A DNA stretch of 64,000 nt from Anthropogastromicrobium sp052273485 (GTDB lineage Bacteria > Bacillota > Clostridia > Lachnospirales > Lachnospiraceae): contig DAVZID010000006.1 of NCBI GenBank assembly GCA_052273485.1, positions 1-64,000 of the forward strand. The letters are read 5' to 3'. Below the pieces are notes generated by a model. That model had not been told where the DNA came from. It searched no databases and saw nothing but the letters and a program-made list of their open reading frames with translations. This document shows, one piece after another, positions 34,328-43,558 of the stretch (position 1 is its first letter; each line of letters starts with the position of its first letter). The translations under genes and the position numbers were made by a program.

Positions 34328-34860
34328 TCAGATATTTGCGCCATTTTCTTTTACGGCCTGCGCATACCAGTACGCGGAATCTTTCCAGATCCGTTTCTGG
34401 GTGGCAAAGTCCACATACACCAGTCCAAAACGCTCGGCAGATCCATCTCGGACGCTGCGCGCTTTACCTGCTTTAGATAGCGAGCAAGAAAATCAATACG
34501 ATTTGGATCGTGTACCTTGCCGTCAAGTGAGATGCAGTCATGACACGCCATGCCGTTCTCAGTCAAATACATTGGCATATGGTAGCGCTCATCAAGGTAT
34601 TTCAATCCCCAGTAGATGCATTCCGGCGTTACCGGCCAGCCTACTGCTGTCTTTGGCGCGCCAAACGGACGTGTAACCTCCTGCGGCTTGCCGTCAGGTC
34701 CCATACGAAAGCACCTGCCATTATAAATATTCTGGCCGTAAATGTCAAGCGGTTCAGAAATAAGCTTCATATTCGCATCCGTAATTTTCGGAAGATAACG
34801 TTCATAAAAAATTCTTTGGAAACTCCATCGATAATCACCATGCCCTTTCTGCGCTTGCAT
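34328..34860 (-). pseudogene. Decayed GH1 beta-glucosidase (N-terminus missing, internal deletion)
   Basis: Only the C-terminal part of a GH1 enzyme remains. One frame holds a mid-domain segment (YGQNIYNG, then the nucleophile motif YLTENGMACHD, then DPNRIDFLARYL). A second frame continues from ~34445 to the TGA at 34328-34330 with AERFGLVYVDF, KRIWKDSAYWYAQAVKENG, the normal GH1 C-terminus. The ~20-25 residues that should lie between them (the W-F/M-DNFEW strand) are deleted, with a frameshift. About 250 N-terminal residues are absent, since the CE2 stop lies 8 bp upstream. In the R. intestinalis mannan locus a GH1 follows the CE2 gene at this place. Confidence 0.88.
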
Positions 34861-34867
34861 TCATATT

Positions 34868-35944
34868 TTACTCGTACCCTTCAATATTCAAGCTGCGAAT
34901 GTGATGGCAAAGTTCCTCTGCCATCTCCTGTGCCTCTGGAATGCGAAGATGTCCTGGCGTTGCCTTTCCGTTTCGCTGGAATACGCAATGGGAAACCTTA
35001 TTGTCTGCCATATCCTGAACTGCTTGACTGATCGACATATCCCAGCCGATATCATGCTGCAAAAGTGTCGTACAGCAAATGATCCACGCATCTGGATAGG
35101 TCTGTCTGATTTTCTTTAAAAACTGGACATAATGCGTTCTCCAATTTTGTGCCTTCTCGCCCTGATAATCCTTCTTCATGTAATCGTCTGGATTCGAATC
35201 ATTTTGTCCAATCGCTACGATTACAATCTCTGGTGTATACTGTGAAAAATCCCATTTTGTCACCGTTCCATAATCTGGATTATAGCGCATCTTATCCCAG
35301 ATCGTCTCCATTCCGATATAATCTGGTGCATGATACCAGCCAGTTTCATCAAGAAGTGCCGCACCGCCCTGTGCGATGTCATGAAGCTCAGCATCTAACA
35401 TGCGAGCGGTCATCCATGCATAGGAATACCAACAGTTCGAATACTCACCGTGCTGATCGGTTGGGTCTGGCTTTCCGATATAGTCAAGTGCCTCTGACAC
35501 TTCTCCTGCAGAGACAGAATCGCCATACACCTCGATGCGTCTTGGCGGCAGTGGAGAAGCTGGAAGGAGTACTGCGTCATCGTTACTATTTCCGTTGTGA
35601 TTACGATTGTTAATTTCAAAGCCAAGAATCGTAAGCTCATGACAGGCATCCTGACGCTTAAAAATCATCACCTCATGAATCCCATCTTCTGTCTCCAAAA
35701 GTGGAACTTCAATCTCTGCCTCTCCTTCCCTTGGAAGCAAAACCTTTGTCTGCGCATCGCCCTCGACAATGCCCAGATAGTTATCCCAGTAATTATTTTT
35801 ATTGCGCACATGAACGGATAAATGCGTTCCTTTGAATCGAATTTTTACAAATGTTCCCGGATACGTCCATACGATAGCAAAAGGATCGCTCCAGTCGATC
35901 CTTCCACTATAGATGAGACTGCTGTTGTTTGGCAGTATCTTCAT
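34868..35944 (-). CDS. Carbohydrate esterase family 2 acetyl esterase
   Basis: A 358-residue cytoplasmic deacetylase (no signal peptide). Residues ~1-115 are the jelly-roll domain typical of CE2 (VWTYPGTFVKIRFKGTHLSV). The SGNH hydrolase domain starts with the nucleophile GDSVSAG (~residue 143), has QGGAAL and VAIGQND, and ends with GHLRIPEAQEMAEEL carrying the likely catalytic His. In Roseburia the CE2 enzyme of the mannan locus removes 3-O-, 4-O- and 6-O-acetyl groups from imported manno-oligosaccharides. Its position after the mutase and before GH1 matches that locus. Start at 35944 has a purine-rich leader. Confidence 0.88.
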   Translation of the reverse strand: MKILPNNSSLIYSGRIDWSDPFAIVWTYPGTFVKIRFKGTHLSVHVRNKNNYWDNYLGIVEGDAQTKVLLPREGEAEIEVPLLETEDGIHEVMIFKRQDACHELTILGFEINNRNHNGNSNDDAVLLPASPLPPRRIEVYGDSVSAGEVSEALDYIGKPDPTDQHGEYSNCWYSYAWMTARMLDAELHDIAQGGAALLDETGWYHAPDYIGMETIWDKMRYNPDYGTVTKWDFSQYTPEIVIVAIGQNDSNPDDYMKKDYQGEKAQNWRTHYVQFLKKIRQTYPDAWIICCTTLLQHDIGWDMSISQAVQDMADNKVSHCVFQRNGKATPGHLRIPEAQEMAEELCHHIRSLNIEGYE

Positions 35945-36082
35945 AATTCTTCTTTTTCCTCACATTTTATGAATCGCAGGCCGGCATGTTTTCCAGCCTG
36001 CAATGTGTTGGCTATGTTTTTAATACGTGTGAATACTTATTATTTCATGCTTATTGTTTCATATCTATTTGATGTGCATTTC

Positions 36083-37807
36083 TTATGCGTTCTTGATTGC
36101 TTCCATCAGATCAGACAGCTTCTTTGCAGAATCTTCCAGACTTGTGCCCTTTACACCTGCATAGAACTTGATCTTCGGCTCGGTACCAGACGGACGAACG
36201 CAGAACCATGCATCATTCTCAAGCTCGAAGTACAGTACGTTTGACTTCGGCAGTCCGGTCGGTGTGGTCTCGCCTGTTGCAAGATCGGTGATCACGTCGT
36301 TCTTGTAGTCACGAAGACGCAATACCTTGTATGCGCCAACCTGCTTTGGTGTGTTCTTGCGGTATGCATCCATCATATCCTGCATCTTCTTTGCACCGTC
36401 TGCACCCTTGAAGGTCATGGTGAACAGGTCTTCCTTGTAGTAGCCATACTTGTTGTAGATGTTTAACATCTGATCCCACAGTGTGATGCCCTGAGTCTTG
36501 TAGTAAGCAGCAGCCTCGCACAGTGCCATAACAGCAACAACGGCGTCCTTATCTCTTGCATGGGTACCAACCAGGCAGCCATAGCTCTCCTCGAAACCAA
36601 ATACATACTCATTGCTTCCGGTCTGCTCAAAGAACTTAATCTGCTCGCCGATGTACTTAAATCCAGTCAGGCACTCGATGAACTTCATGCCATATTCCTT
36701 TGCAACAGCCTGAGCCATGTTGGAGGATACGATTGTGGTAACAAGTGCACCATTTGCTGGCAGGATGCCAAGTGCCTTCTTCTGAGACATCTCATACTCG
36801 CAGATTAACATACCAGACATATTTCCGGTAAATACCTTGTACTCGCCAGTCTTTGTATCCTTTGCATATACGCCAAGACGGTCTGCATCTGGGTCAGTTG
36901 CCAGAACGAGGTCTGCATCAACCTTCTTTGCCAGATCAAGTGCCAGTGCGAATGCCTTCTTGTCCTCTGGGTTTGGATACGATACGGTTGGGAAGTTTCC
37001 ATCCGGCAGCTCCTGCTCTGGGACAACAGTTACATGCTCAAAACCAAGCTCTTTTAATACGCGGCGTACCGGAATATTTCCAGTTCCGTGAAGTGGAGTG
37101 TAAACGATCTTTAAGGAGGATGCCATCTGCTTGATTGCCTCTGGATGAAGAACCAACTTCTTTAATGCCTCCATGTACTTGTCATCGATCTCTTTTCCGA
37201 TTACCTGATACAGTCCTGCAGCCTTTGCTTCCTCGGTGGTCATCTTCTTGATTTCTGCGTAATCCTTGATCGCATTTACTTCACCGATGATCTGTGCATC
37301 CTTTGGAGCGGTGATCTGTGCGCCATCCTCCCAGTATACCTTGTAACCATTGTATTCCGGCGGATTGTGGCTGGCGGTTACAACGATACCTGCTGTGCAG
37401 CCAAGTGTACGAAGTGCAAAGGACAGCTCTGGTGTCGGACGCAGACTGTCAAAAATATACGCCTTGATGCCATTTGCAGCTAATACGCATGCAGCGGTAT
37501 CTGCAAACTCTGGAGACATATGGCGGGAGTCAAATGCGATTGCAACACCCTTTGCGGCAGCACCCTGCTTGTTGATAAAGTTTGCAAGACCCTGCGTAGC
37601 CTTTCCTACGGTGTAGAAGTTCATACGATTTGTACCAGCACCGATTACACCGCGCAGACCACCGGTACCAAACTCTAACTCTCTGTAAAAGCGATCGAAG
37701 ATCTCGTCCTCATTGTCTGCGATTGACTTTAACTCAGCCTTTGTTGCATCATCAAAAATCGGGGATGTGCACCAATACTCATAGCTTTTCTTACTATTCT
37801 CATCCAT
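36083..37807 (-). CDS. Phosphoglucomutase/phosphomannomutase
   Basis: A 574-residue alpha-D-phosphohexomutase. The phosphoserine loop is TASHNPPEYNGYK (~residue 140), the metal loop DPDADRLG (~305), the sugar-specificity loop GFEESYG (~405) and the phosphate-binding RPSGTEPKIK near the C-terminus. It would convert mannose 1-phosphate and glucose 1-phosphate to their 6-phosphates. Within the locus it links the GH130 phosphorylases to glycolysis. I start it at the ATG at 37807 after AGGA; an in-frame TTG 12 nt earlier is less likely. Confidence 0.93.
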   Translation of the reverse strand: MDENSKKSYEYWCTSPIFDDATKAELKSIADNEDEIFDRFYRELEFGTGGLRGVIGAGTNRMNFYTVGKATQGLANFINKQGAAAKGVAIAFDSRHMSPEFADTAACVLAANGIKAYIFDSLRPTPELSFALRTLGCTAGIVVTASHNPPEYNGYKVYWEDGAQITAPKDAQIIGEVNAIKDYAEIKKMTTEEAKAAGLYQVIGKEIDDKYMEALKKLVLHPEAIKQMASSLKIVYTPLHGTGNIPVRRVLKELGFEHVTVVPEQELPDGNFPTVSYPNPEDKKAFALALDLAKKVDADLVLATDPDADRLGVYAKDTKTGEYKVFTGNMSGMLICEYEMSQKKALGILPANGALVTTIVSSNMAQAVAKEYGMKFIECLTGFKYIGEQIKFFEQTGSNEYVFGFEESYGCLVGTHARDKDAVVAVMALCEAAAYYKTQGITLWDQMLNIYNKYGYYKEDLFTMTFKGADGAKKMQDMMDAYRKNTPKQVGAYKVLRLRDYKNDVITDLATGETTPTGLPKSNVLYFELENDAWFCVRPSGTEPKIKFYAGVKGTSLEDSAKKLSDLMEAIKNA

Positions 37808-37919
37808 GTTCCTATCCAATCCTTTCTAAATTAACTTCTCGAATGCGCTTAGATTCTTCCCCTCTACGTTATGAAGGATGCTTCGGCGAAGTGTTTGTCG
37901 GCCTCAGCACCCGTTTCCA

Positions 37920-39005
37920 TTACGACACAATCAGCGACACCAGATAAAACGGCCGAACGATATTCTCGGCATCTGTTACTGTTATCTCAATCCTATGAAC
38001 CTTCTTTTCTGCGTGATGAAGAAGTGGTTCCAAGTACAGGCAATCTCCCCAGTCCTCTGTGAAATTCCCATCCAGAATCACTGCATGTTCCTCGTCACCG
38101 TCGATTACGGCCTTTGCCTTTGGCACGGGCTTTTGTACGGATTTGCGATACTGAACAGCCAGGCAGCTGCATTCGATCTCAAAACTAATTTTATCATTTG
38201 TATGCATTGCTGTCCATCCATTTTTGAAAATATCAAGCATTCCTTTTTTCTCAATTGGATCGACCTGAAAGCCTTCCAGAATTGCTTCATTGTCTTGAAT
38301 CTGAATCAGACGGCTGTGCTCATAGGCGTTTGCTGTAAGTGGGATTGGGAAGTCGGTTTTTGTATTCTCTTTTGCTGATTTTTCTTCTTTTTCTACTTCT
38401 GCCTTGATGGATTCAAGAAGCTTACAAATCTCATCTGCAACAAGACGATGTCCTTTGTCATTTGGATGAAGATTATCGGGTGTGATGTCGGCACGCACAA
38501 TCTCGCCACTTTCTACGTGTGGATAAATCGTATCTTTAATGCTGACATGTGGAATGCCATAGTGTGATGCAATGCGGTTGTGGTAGTCCTGTGCGTTCTT
38601 TCCAGTATCGTAAAATACGTTATTTAATACAACGACCGCCGGGGCTGATGGTGCCGTGAGCAGACGGCGAAGTGTTCCCTCGTAGGTCTCCTCAAAAAAC
38701 TCGTTTGCATCATCATTGACTGAAAAATCAACGGCCACAAAATCAGGACGATAGCAAAGAACATCCTTCCATGCGCGTGCGCCGCCATAATGAGAAGTTG
38801 TTCCACCGATTCCTCCATTTACAAAAGAAAACGTAGCATTTGGAAATGATTGCTTCCACCACTCATAGACCAGATACGCATAACAGGTCTCTGGCGTTGA
38901 GGAGAGACTTCCCTGTGTGATGGAACCACCTAGAAAACCGATCACTAGCGATTCGCCACAAGCAGCGCGCTTCATCAGATTTTTTAATCGTGTCATGTTG
39001 TCCAT
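37920..39005 (-). CDS. Acetyl-mannan esterase, CE17-like (SGNH + CBM35)
   Basis: A 361-residue cytoplasmic esterase. Residues ~20-205 are an SGNH hydrolase with GFLGGSITQGSLS (nucleophile Ser), NGGIGGTTS, DFSVNDDANE and the C-terminal D-x-x-H in DNLHPNDKGH. Residues ~215-360 are a beta-sandwich with the pattern of a CBM35. This architecture is that of the Roseburia CE17 enzyme, which removes the axial 2-O-acetyl group from mannose. A Lys/Glu-rich linker (~204-218) joins the domains. The gene is 112 bp upstream of the mutase. Confidence 0.87.
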   Translation of the reverse strand: MDNMTRLKNLMKRAACGESLVIGFLGGSITQGSLSSTPETCYAYLVYEWWKQSFPNATFSFVNGGIGGTTSHYGGARAWKDVLCYRPDFVAVDFSVNDDANEFFEETYEGTLRRLLTAPSAPAVVVLNNVFYDTGKNAQDYHNRIASHYGIPHVSIKDTIYPHVESGEIVRADITPDNLHPNDKGHRLVADEICKLLESIKAEVEKEEKSAKENTKTDFPIPLTANAYEHSRLIQIQDNEAILEGFQVDPIEKKGMLDIFKNGWTAMHTNDKISFEIECSCLAVQYRKSVQKPVPKAKAVIDGDEEHAVILDGNFTEDWGDCLYLEPLLHHAEKKVHRIEITVTDAENIVRPFYLVSLIVS

Positions 39006-39063
39006 AGCAATATTTGTTCCTTTCTTAAAAAAGAAGAGGGACGGCTAGCCATCCCCCTCACCT

Positions 39064-40248
39064 TTACTCTTCTTCTTTGCACTTATTGATATATTCTAAG
39101 TTCTTTCTAATCAGTTCGCAGCGCTGCTGTACACACAGAACGCTTCTTCCCGGGTCAGACGGAGTGGAGAATACATAGTCAACCAGCTTGTCCACGGTTG
39201 TGGATGCGACATGAAGTCTTGTATCACTTGCTGCGTAATAAATATAGACGTTTCCATCCTTCTCGATTGCTCCGTTTGTGAAGACTACATTTGATACGTC
39301 ACCGACTCTCTCCCAGTCTCTCGGTCCGATTAACATGCCAGATGGCTCTGCAATTACCTTGGACGGATCATCCAGTGCGGTTGCAAATGCGTAGATTACA
39401 TAACGAAGACCTGCTGCGGTGTTTCTTACGCCGTGTGCAATGTGAATCCAGCCGCGGTCTGTCTTGATCGGAACCGCACCTGCACCGTTCTTTGCCTCGG
39501 TGATCGTGTGATACTTTCTCTTGCTGGTGATGATTTCCTCATCAATTACTGCATGCTCGATATCCTCGCACAGACCAAATCCGATTCCGCCGCCGCTTCC
39601 AGTGTCGATAAAATCATCCATTGGACGAGTGTAGAATGCATACTTACCATGGATAAATTCTGGGTGAAGTACGACATTTCTCTGCTGCGGAGAATGAAGT
39701 GTCTTTAAATTATTCAAGCGCTCCCAATGCTTTAAATCCTTGGTGCGCACGATTCCTGCTGCCGCTACCGCTGCGGAAAGGTCGCTTGATTTGGTATCCT
39801 TGCTCTCGGAGCAGAACACACCATAAATCCAGCCGTCTGCATGCTTCGTCAGACGCATATCGTAAACATTTGTCTCGTCTGGGCAGATATCGTCCAGCAA
39901 AATCGGATAATCCCAGAAACAAAATCCGTCTACCGGGGAATCACTCTCTGCTACGCCAAAGAAGGACTTTCTGTCATTTCCCTCGATACGCGCAATCAGA
40001 TAATATTTTCCGTTTAACTCGATTGCACCAGAGTTAAATACGGCATTCACACCAAGACGCTCCATAAAATATGGGTTTGTCTCTGGATTTACGTCATATC
40101 GCCACTCAACCGGGATATGCTCTCTTGTCAAAACTGGATCGATATAGCGATCATAAATACCATTATAAAAATCCGATTTCTGATTTTTCTTTGCAATCAG
40201 CTTCTCTACTTTTGCTTTCTCCACATAATACTGCTCATGAAGCTTCAT
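39064..40248 (-). CDS. GH130 mannosylglucose phosphorylase (subfamily 1-like)
   Basis: A 394-residue inverting phosphorylase predicted to split beta-1,4-mannosyl-glucose with phosphate into mannose 1-phosphate and glucose. The fold is a five-bladed beta-propeller with NAVFNSGAIELNGKYYL, ETNVYDMRLTKH (holding the conserved Asp of GH130), RNVVLHPEFI, GAVPIKTDRGWIHIAHG and YYAASDTR. Extended N-terminal helices (VEKAKVEKLIAKKN) are typical of subfamily 1. The ATG at 40248 has GGAGGAG ~8 nt upstream. It works after the epimerase, which makes its substrate from mannobiose. Confidence 0.9.
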   Translation of the reverse strand: MKLHEQYYVEKAKVEKLIAKKNQKSDFYNGIYDRYIDPVLTREHIPVEWRYDVNPETNPYFMERLGVNAVFNSGAIELNGKYYLIARIEGNDRKSFFGVAESDSPVDGFCFWDYPILLDDICPDETNVYDMRLTKHADGWIYGVFCSESKDTKSSDLSAAVAAAGIVRTKDLKHWERLNNLKTLHSPQQRNVVLHPEFIHGKYAFYTRPMDDFIDTGSGGGIGFGLCEDIEHAVIDEEIITSKRKYHTITEAKNGAGAVPIKTDRGWIHIAHGVRNTAAGLRYVIYAFATALDDPSKVIAEPSGMLIGPRDWERVGDVSNVVFTNGAIEKDGNVYIYYAASDTRLHVASTTVDKLVDYVFSTPSDPGRSVLCVQQRCELIRKNLEYINKCKEEE

Positions 40249-40275
40249 TGTGTCATCTCCTCCTGTCATTTCGCT

Positions 40276-40327
40276 AAGCCCCGAGGCAACTGTACTTTAC
40301 AACTCAAAGTCACTTTACCGAGTGGGC
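40276..40327 (+). repeat. Dispersed hairpin repeat, family B, copy 3
   Basis: Conserved ends CCCCGAGG and ACCGAGTGGGC around AAAGTCACTTT. It fills most of the 85-bp gap between the epimerase and the GH130_1 gene inside the mannan operon. Confidence 0.75.
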
Positions 40328-40333
40328 ACCTTC

Positions 40334-41539
40334 TTACTCTCCAAGCCTCAGAATCATCTCGAAGCACATACGTCCGTTGTGATATGGGCACTTCCACGGC
40401 TCTACGATCGGCTTTCCACTTACAGGCTGCCCGTTCTTGTCAAGATCCCAGAACCACTCAGAACCTGGGCGCTTATCTGTCATCACATTTTGGATGTAAT
40501 CCCAGATGTCCTGCACTGCCTTAAAGTACTCGGTCTTTTCCGGATGCTTTTGATAGTAGTTCATAAAGCCAAGCACCGACTCTGCCTGAATCCACCACAC
40601 ACGCGTGGTATCGTTGATTCCTCTCTCGCACTCATTGATTACAGAATGATCAATGTAAGCGATATGATAAATCTGCTCTGCTAATGTATCTGTGATCGGT
40701 GCAAGCTCCTCTGTCACCTTTGGATCGTCCAAAATTGAAAGTCCTTTGTCGATCAGCCATGATGTTTCAATATCGTGTCCATAGGAATACAGATCAATCA
40801 GTGTGTTCCAATTTTTATCAAAGAACACTTCCTGACGCTTCTTAGCTGGATTATACACCTTTTTTGCAAAGATGTCTAACATCCAGCGAAGATTCTGACC
40901 TACTCGAGTATCCTTTGTCACACGGTACAGCTCCGTATAGCCCTCGAATACGTGAAGCAGTGTATTCATTGTCTTTTCTGCCATGACGCCATTCTCGGAA
41001 AGCTTCTCATTGCTGACTGGCTGAAAATTGCGGTCAAATGCTTCGAGATATCCTTTATCATCTTTACAATACGTTTCAATCACATCATAAATGCTCCACG
41101 CAATGTCCAATGCTTCCTTATCGCCCGATGCATCGTAATAGGAGGAAAGTGCATAAATTGCAAATGCCTGATTGTAGGTATGTTTCATATCCTCCTCTGG
41201 CTTTCCATCAAATGTAACCGACCAGTAAACGCCGCCGTAGGTTTGATCCAGACACGCGTTTTTCAAAAATTCATATGCATGCTTTGCATAAGAAAGAAGC
41301 TCTGGGCGCTTTAAGGTCAGATACGCATTGGAAAAAAACCACAGAATGCGGTTATTTAAAATGCATCCCTTTACTGCCTTTTTGTCCAACTTCAAGTCGA
41401 TATCCATGTAGCCGTAAAAGCCGCCGTACTCATCATCTTTTAGCTTTTCCCAAAATGGCAAAATCACCTGATCGAGATGCTTTTCTATCTGCTGCTTCAT
41501 CAGCGCCTTTTCGGCGCTGATGGATGTTGTTTTTTGCAT
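40334..41539 (-). CDS. Mannobiose/cellobiose 2-epimerase (AGE superfamily)
   Basis: A 401-residue (alpha/alpha)6-barrel enzyme of the N-acylglucosamine/cellobiose 2-epimerase family. It would turn the reducing-end mannose of mannobiose into glucose. Signatures: DEYGGFYGYMD near residue 38, HTYNQAFAIYALSSYY (~130), GHDIETSWLID (~245), WWIQAESVLGF (~305) and CPYHNGRMCFEM near the end, covering the catalytic His residues and substrate-stacking Trp. Length fits the family. The ATG at 41539 follows GGAGG and lies 21 bp after the GH130_2 stop. Confidence 0.92.
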   Translation of the reverse strand: MQKTTSISAEKALMKQQIEKHLDQVILPFWEKLKDDEYGGFYGYMDIDLKLDKKAVKGCILNNRILWFFSNAYLTLKRPELLSYAKHAYEFLKNACLDQTYGGVYWSVTFDGKPEEDMKHTYNQAFAIYALSSYYDASGDKEALDIAWSIYDVIETYCKDDKGYLEAFDRNFQPVSNEKLSENGVMAEKTMNTLLHVFEGYTELYRVTKDTRVGQNLRWMLDIFAKKVYNPAKKRQEVFFDKNWNTLIDLYSYGHDIETSWLIDKGLSILDDPKVTEELAPITDTLAEQIYHIAYIDHSVINECERGINDTTRVWWIQAESVLGFMNYYQKHPEKTEYFKAVQDIWDYIQNVMTDKRPGSEWFWDLDKNGQPVSGKPIVEPWKCPYHNGRMCFEMILRLGE

Positions 41540-41560
41540 AGCACTAGCCTCCTAATTTGA

Positions 41561-42583
41561 TTAGCGCTTTCCGATCTCAGTATCAGACTCTGTCACGCGG
41601 CTGTGTGTCTTAATATAATCAACGATCTCATCAACCGTCGTGAATGCCAGTCCGACATAGCTGTCTGCACAGCCGTAGTAAACAGCAATCTTTCCAGAAA
41701 CACTGTCATGAATGGTCGCACATGGGAAGGTTACGTTCGGCACGAAGCCTCTCTCCTCATACCACTCCTCTGGTGTCAGAAGGAAGTTCTCGCAGCGATA
41801 CTTTACGATGGACGGATTGTCGATATCAAGAATGGCACCACCGATGCTGTAGACAAAACCATTGCAGGTTCCGGAAACGCCATGGTAGAACAGTAACCAT
41901 CCTTCGGAGGTTTCAATCGGAGCTGCTCCGCCGCCGATCTTTACGCTCTCCCACCATTCGCTGCTGCGTCCCATAACGTGGCGATGCTTGCCCCAGTAAA
42001 CCATATCTGGACTCTCAGAAAGGAAGATATCGCCGAATGGGGTATGGCCGCTGTCACTTGGTCTGGACAGCATTACAAAGTTTCCATTGATCTTTCTTGG
42101 GAAGAGAACTGCATTTCTGTTAAACGGAATAAATGGATTTTCCAGACGAACGAAGGTCTTGAAATCGGTTGTCTTTGCCATTCCGATAGAGGCGCCGTAG
42201 AAATCCTGGCACCAGATAATGTAATAGGTATCCTCTACCTTTACAAGTCTTGGATCGTATGCATAGATCGGCATAAACGGCTTTCCGTCCTCATCGACAA
42301 ATGGAATCTTGTTGGAATCAAACTCCCAGTGGATCGCATCTTTACTTCTGCCTAAATAAATATATGGAATCCCGTTTGTCTGCTCACCACGAAATACGCC
42401 GATAAATCCATCCCCATACGGCATTACAGCGCTGTTGAAAATTCGTGCAACACCCTCAATTGGATTTCTTCCAATAATCGGATTCTCGCTATATCTCCAA
42501 ATCGGAGCCCCTTTTAACCCTTCTGGCTTTTCCTGCCATGGCACATTTTTTACTTCTGGACTAATCATTTTAACCTTGCTCAT
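41561..42583 (-). CDS. GH130 beta-1,4-manno-oligosaccharide phosphorylase (subfamily 2-like)
   Basis: A 340-residue inverting phosphorylase predicted to release mannose 1-phosphate from the non-reducing end of manno-oligosaccharides. Propeller signatures include ARIFNSAVMPY, FRGEQTNG, YAYDPRLVKVEDTYYI (conserved Asp), RNAVLFPRKINGNFVMLSRP, GGGAAPIETSEGWLLFYHG and YYGCADSYVGLA. The shorter N-terminus separates it from the second GH130 in the operon. Having both subfamilies beside an epimerase is the hallmark of the epimerase-phosphorolysis mannan route. Start at 42583 follows AGGGAAAA. Confidence 0.92.
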   Translation of the reverse strand: MSKVKMISPEVKNVPWQEKPEGLKGAPIWRYSENPIIGRNPIEGVARIFNSAVMPYGDGFIGVFRGEQTNGIPYIYLGRSKDAIHWEFDSNKIPFVDEDGKPFMPIYAYDPRLVKVEDTYYIIWCQDFYGASIGMAKTTDFKTFVRLENPFIPFNRNAVLFPRKINGNFVMLSRPSDSGHTPFGDIFLSESPDMVYWGKHRHVMGRSSEWWESVKIGGGAAPIETSEGWLLFYHGVSGTCNGFVYSIGGAILDIDNPSIVKYRCENFLLTPEEWYEERGFVPNVTFPCATIHDSVSGKIAVYYGCADSYVGLAFTTVDEIVDYIKTHSRVTESDTEIGKR

Positions 42584-42639
42584 TTTTCCCTCATTTCTGC
42601 GCGCAGACTAGCTGCGCGCTCTTATATTTGTATCTAGCT

Positions 42640-42677
42640 GCCACCCCGAGGTGACAAAGTCACTCCACCGAGCGGGC
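42640..42677 (+). repeat. Dispersed hairpin repeat, family B, copy 4 (short loop)
   Basis: CCCCGAGGTGA ... TCACTCCACCGAGCGGGC with the loop reduced to a few bases. It lies in the ~115-bp gap between the second permease and GH130_2 genes. Confidence 0.75.
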
Positions 42678-42700
42678 TGCTTAGCTGTTCGCTACAGACA

Positions 42701-43546
42701 TTACCCCTTTACAGAACCTGCGGCAAGTCCACCATAAATCTGCTTCTGGCACAAAATAAAGATAATCAGTGCTGGCAGCAAGGTGATAATAACACCGGCG
42801 CAAATGTAGTTATACTGGTTTCCAAGAGGACCTGTAAACTTGTAAAGTGAAGTTGCAACCGTTACGAGTCGTGATTTATCCTGCAGATACAGATTTGCCA
42901 TATAGTACTCGTTGTAAGTACCAACACCCTTTAAGATCATAACGGTAACAATTGCCGGCTTTAACAGTGGCAGCAGAATCTTGAAAAATACACCAAAGTA
43001 GGTACAGCCATCCATGATTGCGGACTCATCCAGCGAATTTGGAAGGTTCTCAAAGAACTGGATGAAAATGGTTACGGAAATAATATCGGTTCCGCAAAGA
43101 AGAATGATGTAACCTGGAATGGAATTGATCAAATGCATGTTGTACATGATCTTGTAAACCGTAACCTGCATTGCAATACCAGGAAGAAGGCTGGCAAATA
43201 AGAACAGATTGCGGATCAATCCTCTGCCTGGAAAACGGAAACGGTTTAGGATATAGGCAAGCATTGCACCAAACATAATGGAGAAGAACAGTACAACAAC
43301 AAGAATGATTACACTGTTAAGGAATGCAACACCCATATTTGCCTTTTGAAATGCTTCAATAAAATTTTTAAAATAAAACGCAGACGGAAGCTGCATAACA
43401 TTCGTAGAAGCATATTCCTCTGGTGTCTTAAATGCGGTGATGGCGCAGCTGACAACCGGCAGCACGGCAATAAATCCTGCCAGAATCAGAGAAAAATACT
43501 TGATAAAGAGCCATACATACTTTCCGATACGATTTTTCACTGTCAT
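42701..43546 (-). CDS. Sugar ABC transporter permease (MalG type)
   Basis: A 281-residue inner-membrane permease with six helices and the cytoplasmic EAA loop (ENLPNSLDESAIMDGCTYFGVFFKILLP split around residue 190). It pairs with the permease encoded 12 bp upstream and the binding protein before it to import manno-oligosaccharides. No ATPase gene is in the locus. Such CUT1 systems usually borrow a shared MsmK-like ATPase. The ATG at 43546 follows AAGGAGG. Confidence 0.9.
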   Translation of the reverse strand: MTVKNRIGKYVWLFIKYFSLILAGFIAVLPVVSCAITAFKTPEEYASTNVMQLPSAFYFKNFIEAFQKANMGVAFLNSVIILVVVLFFSIMFGAMLAYILNRFRFPGRGLIRNLFLFASLLPGIAMQVTVYKIMYNMHLINSIPGYIILLCGTDIISVTIFIQFFENLPNSLDESAIMDGCTYFGVFFKILLPLLKPAIVTVMILKGVGTYNEYYMANLYLQDKSRLVTVATSLYKFTGPLGNQYNYICAGVIITLLPALIIFILCQKQIYGGLAAGSVKG

Positions 43547-43558
43547 GTCTATGCCTCC

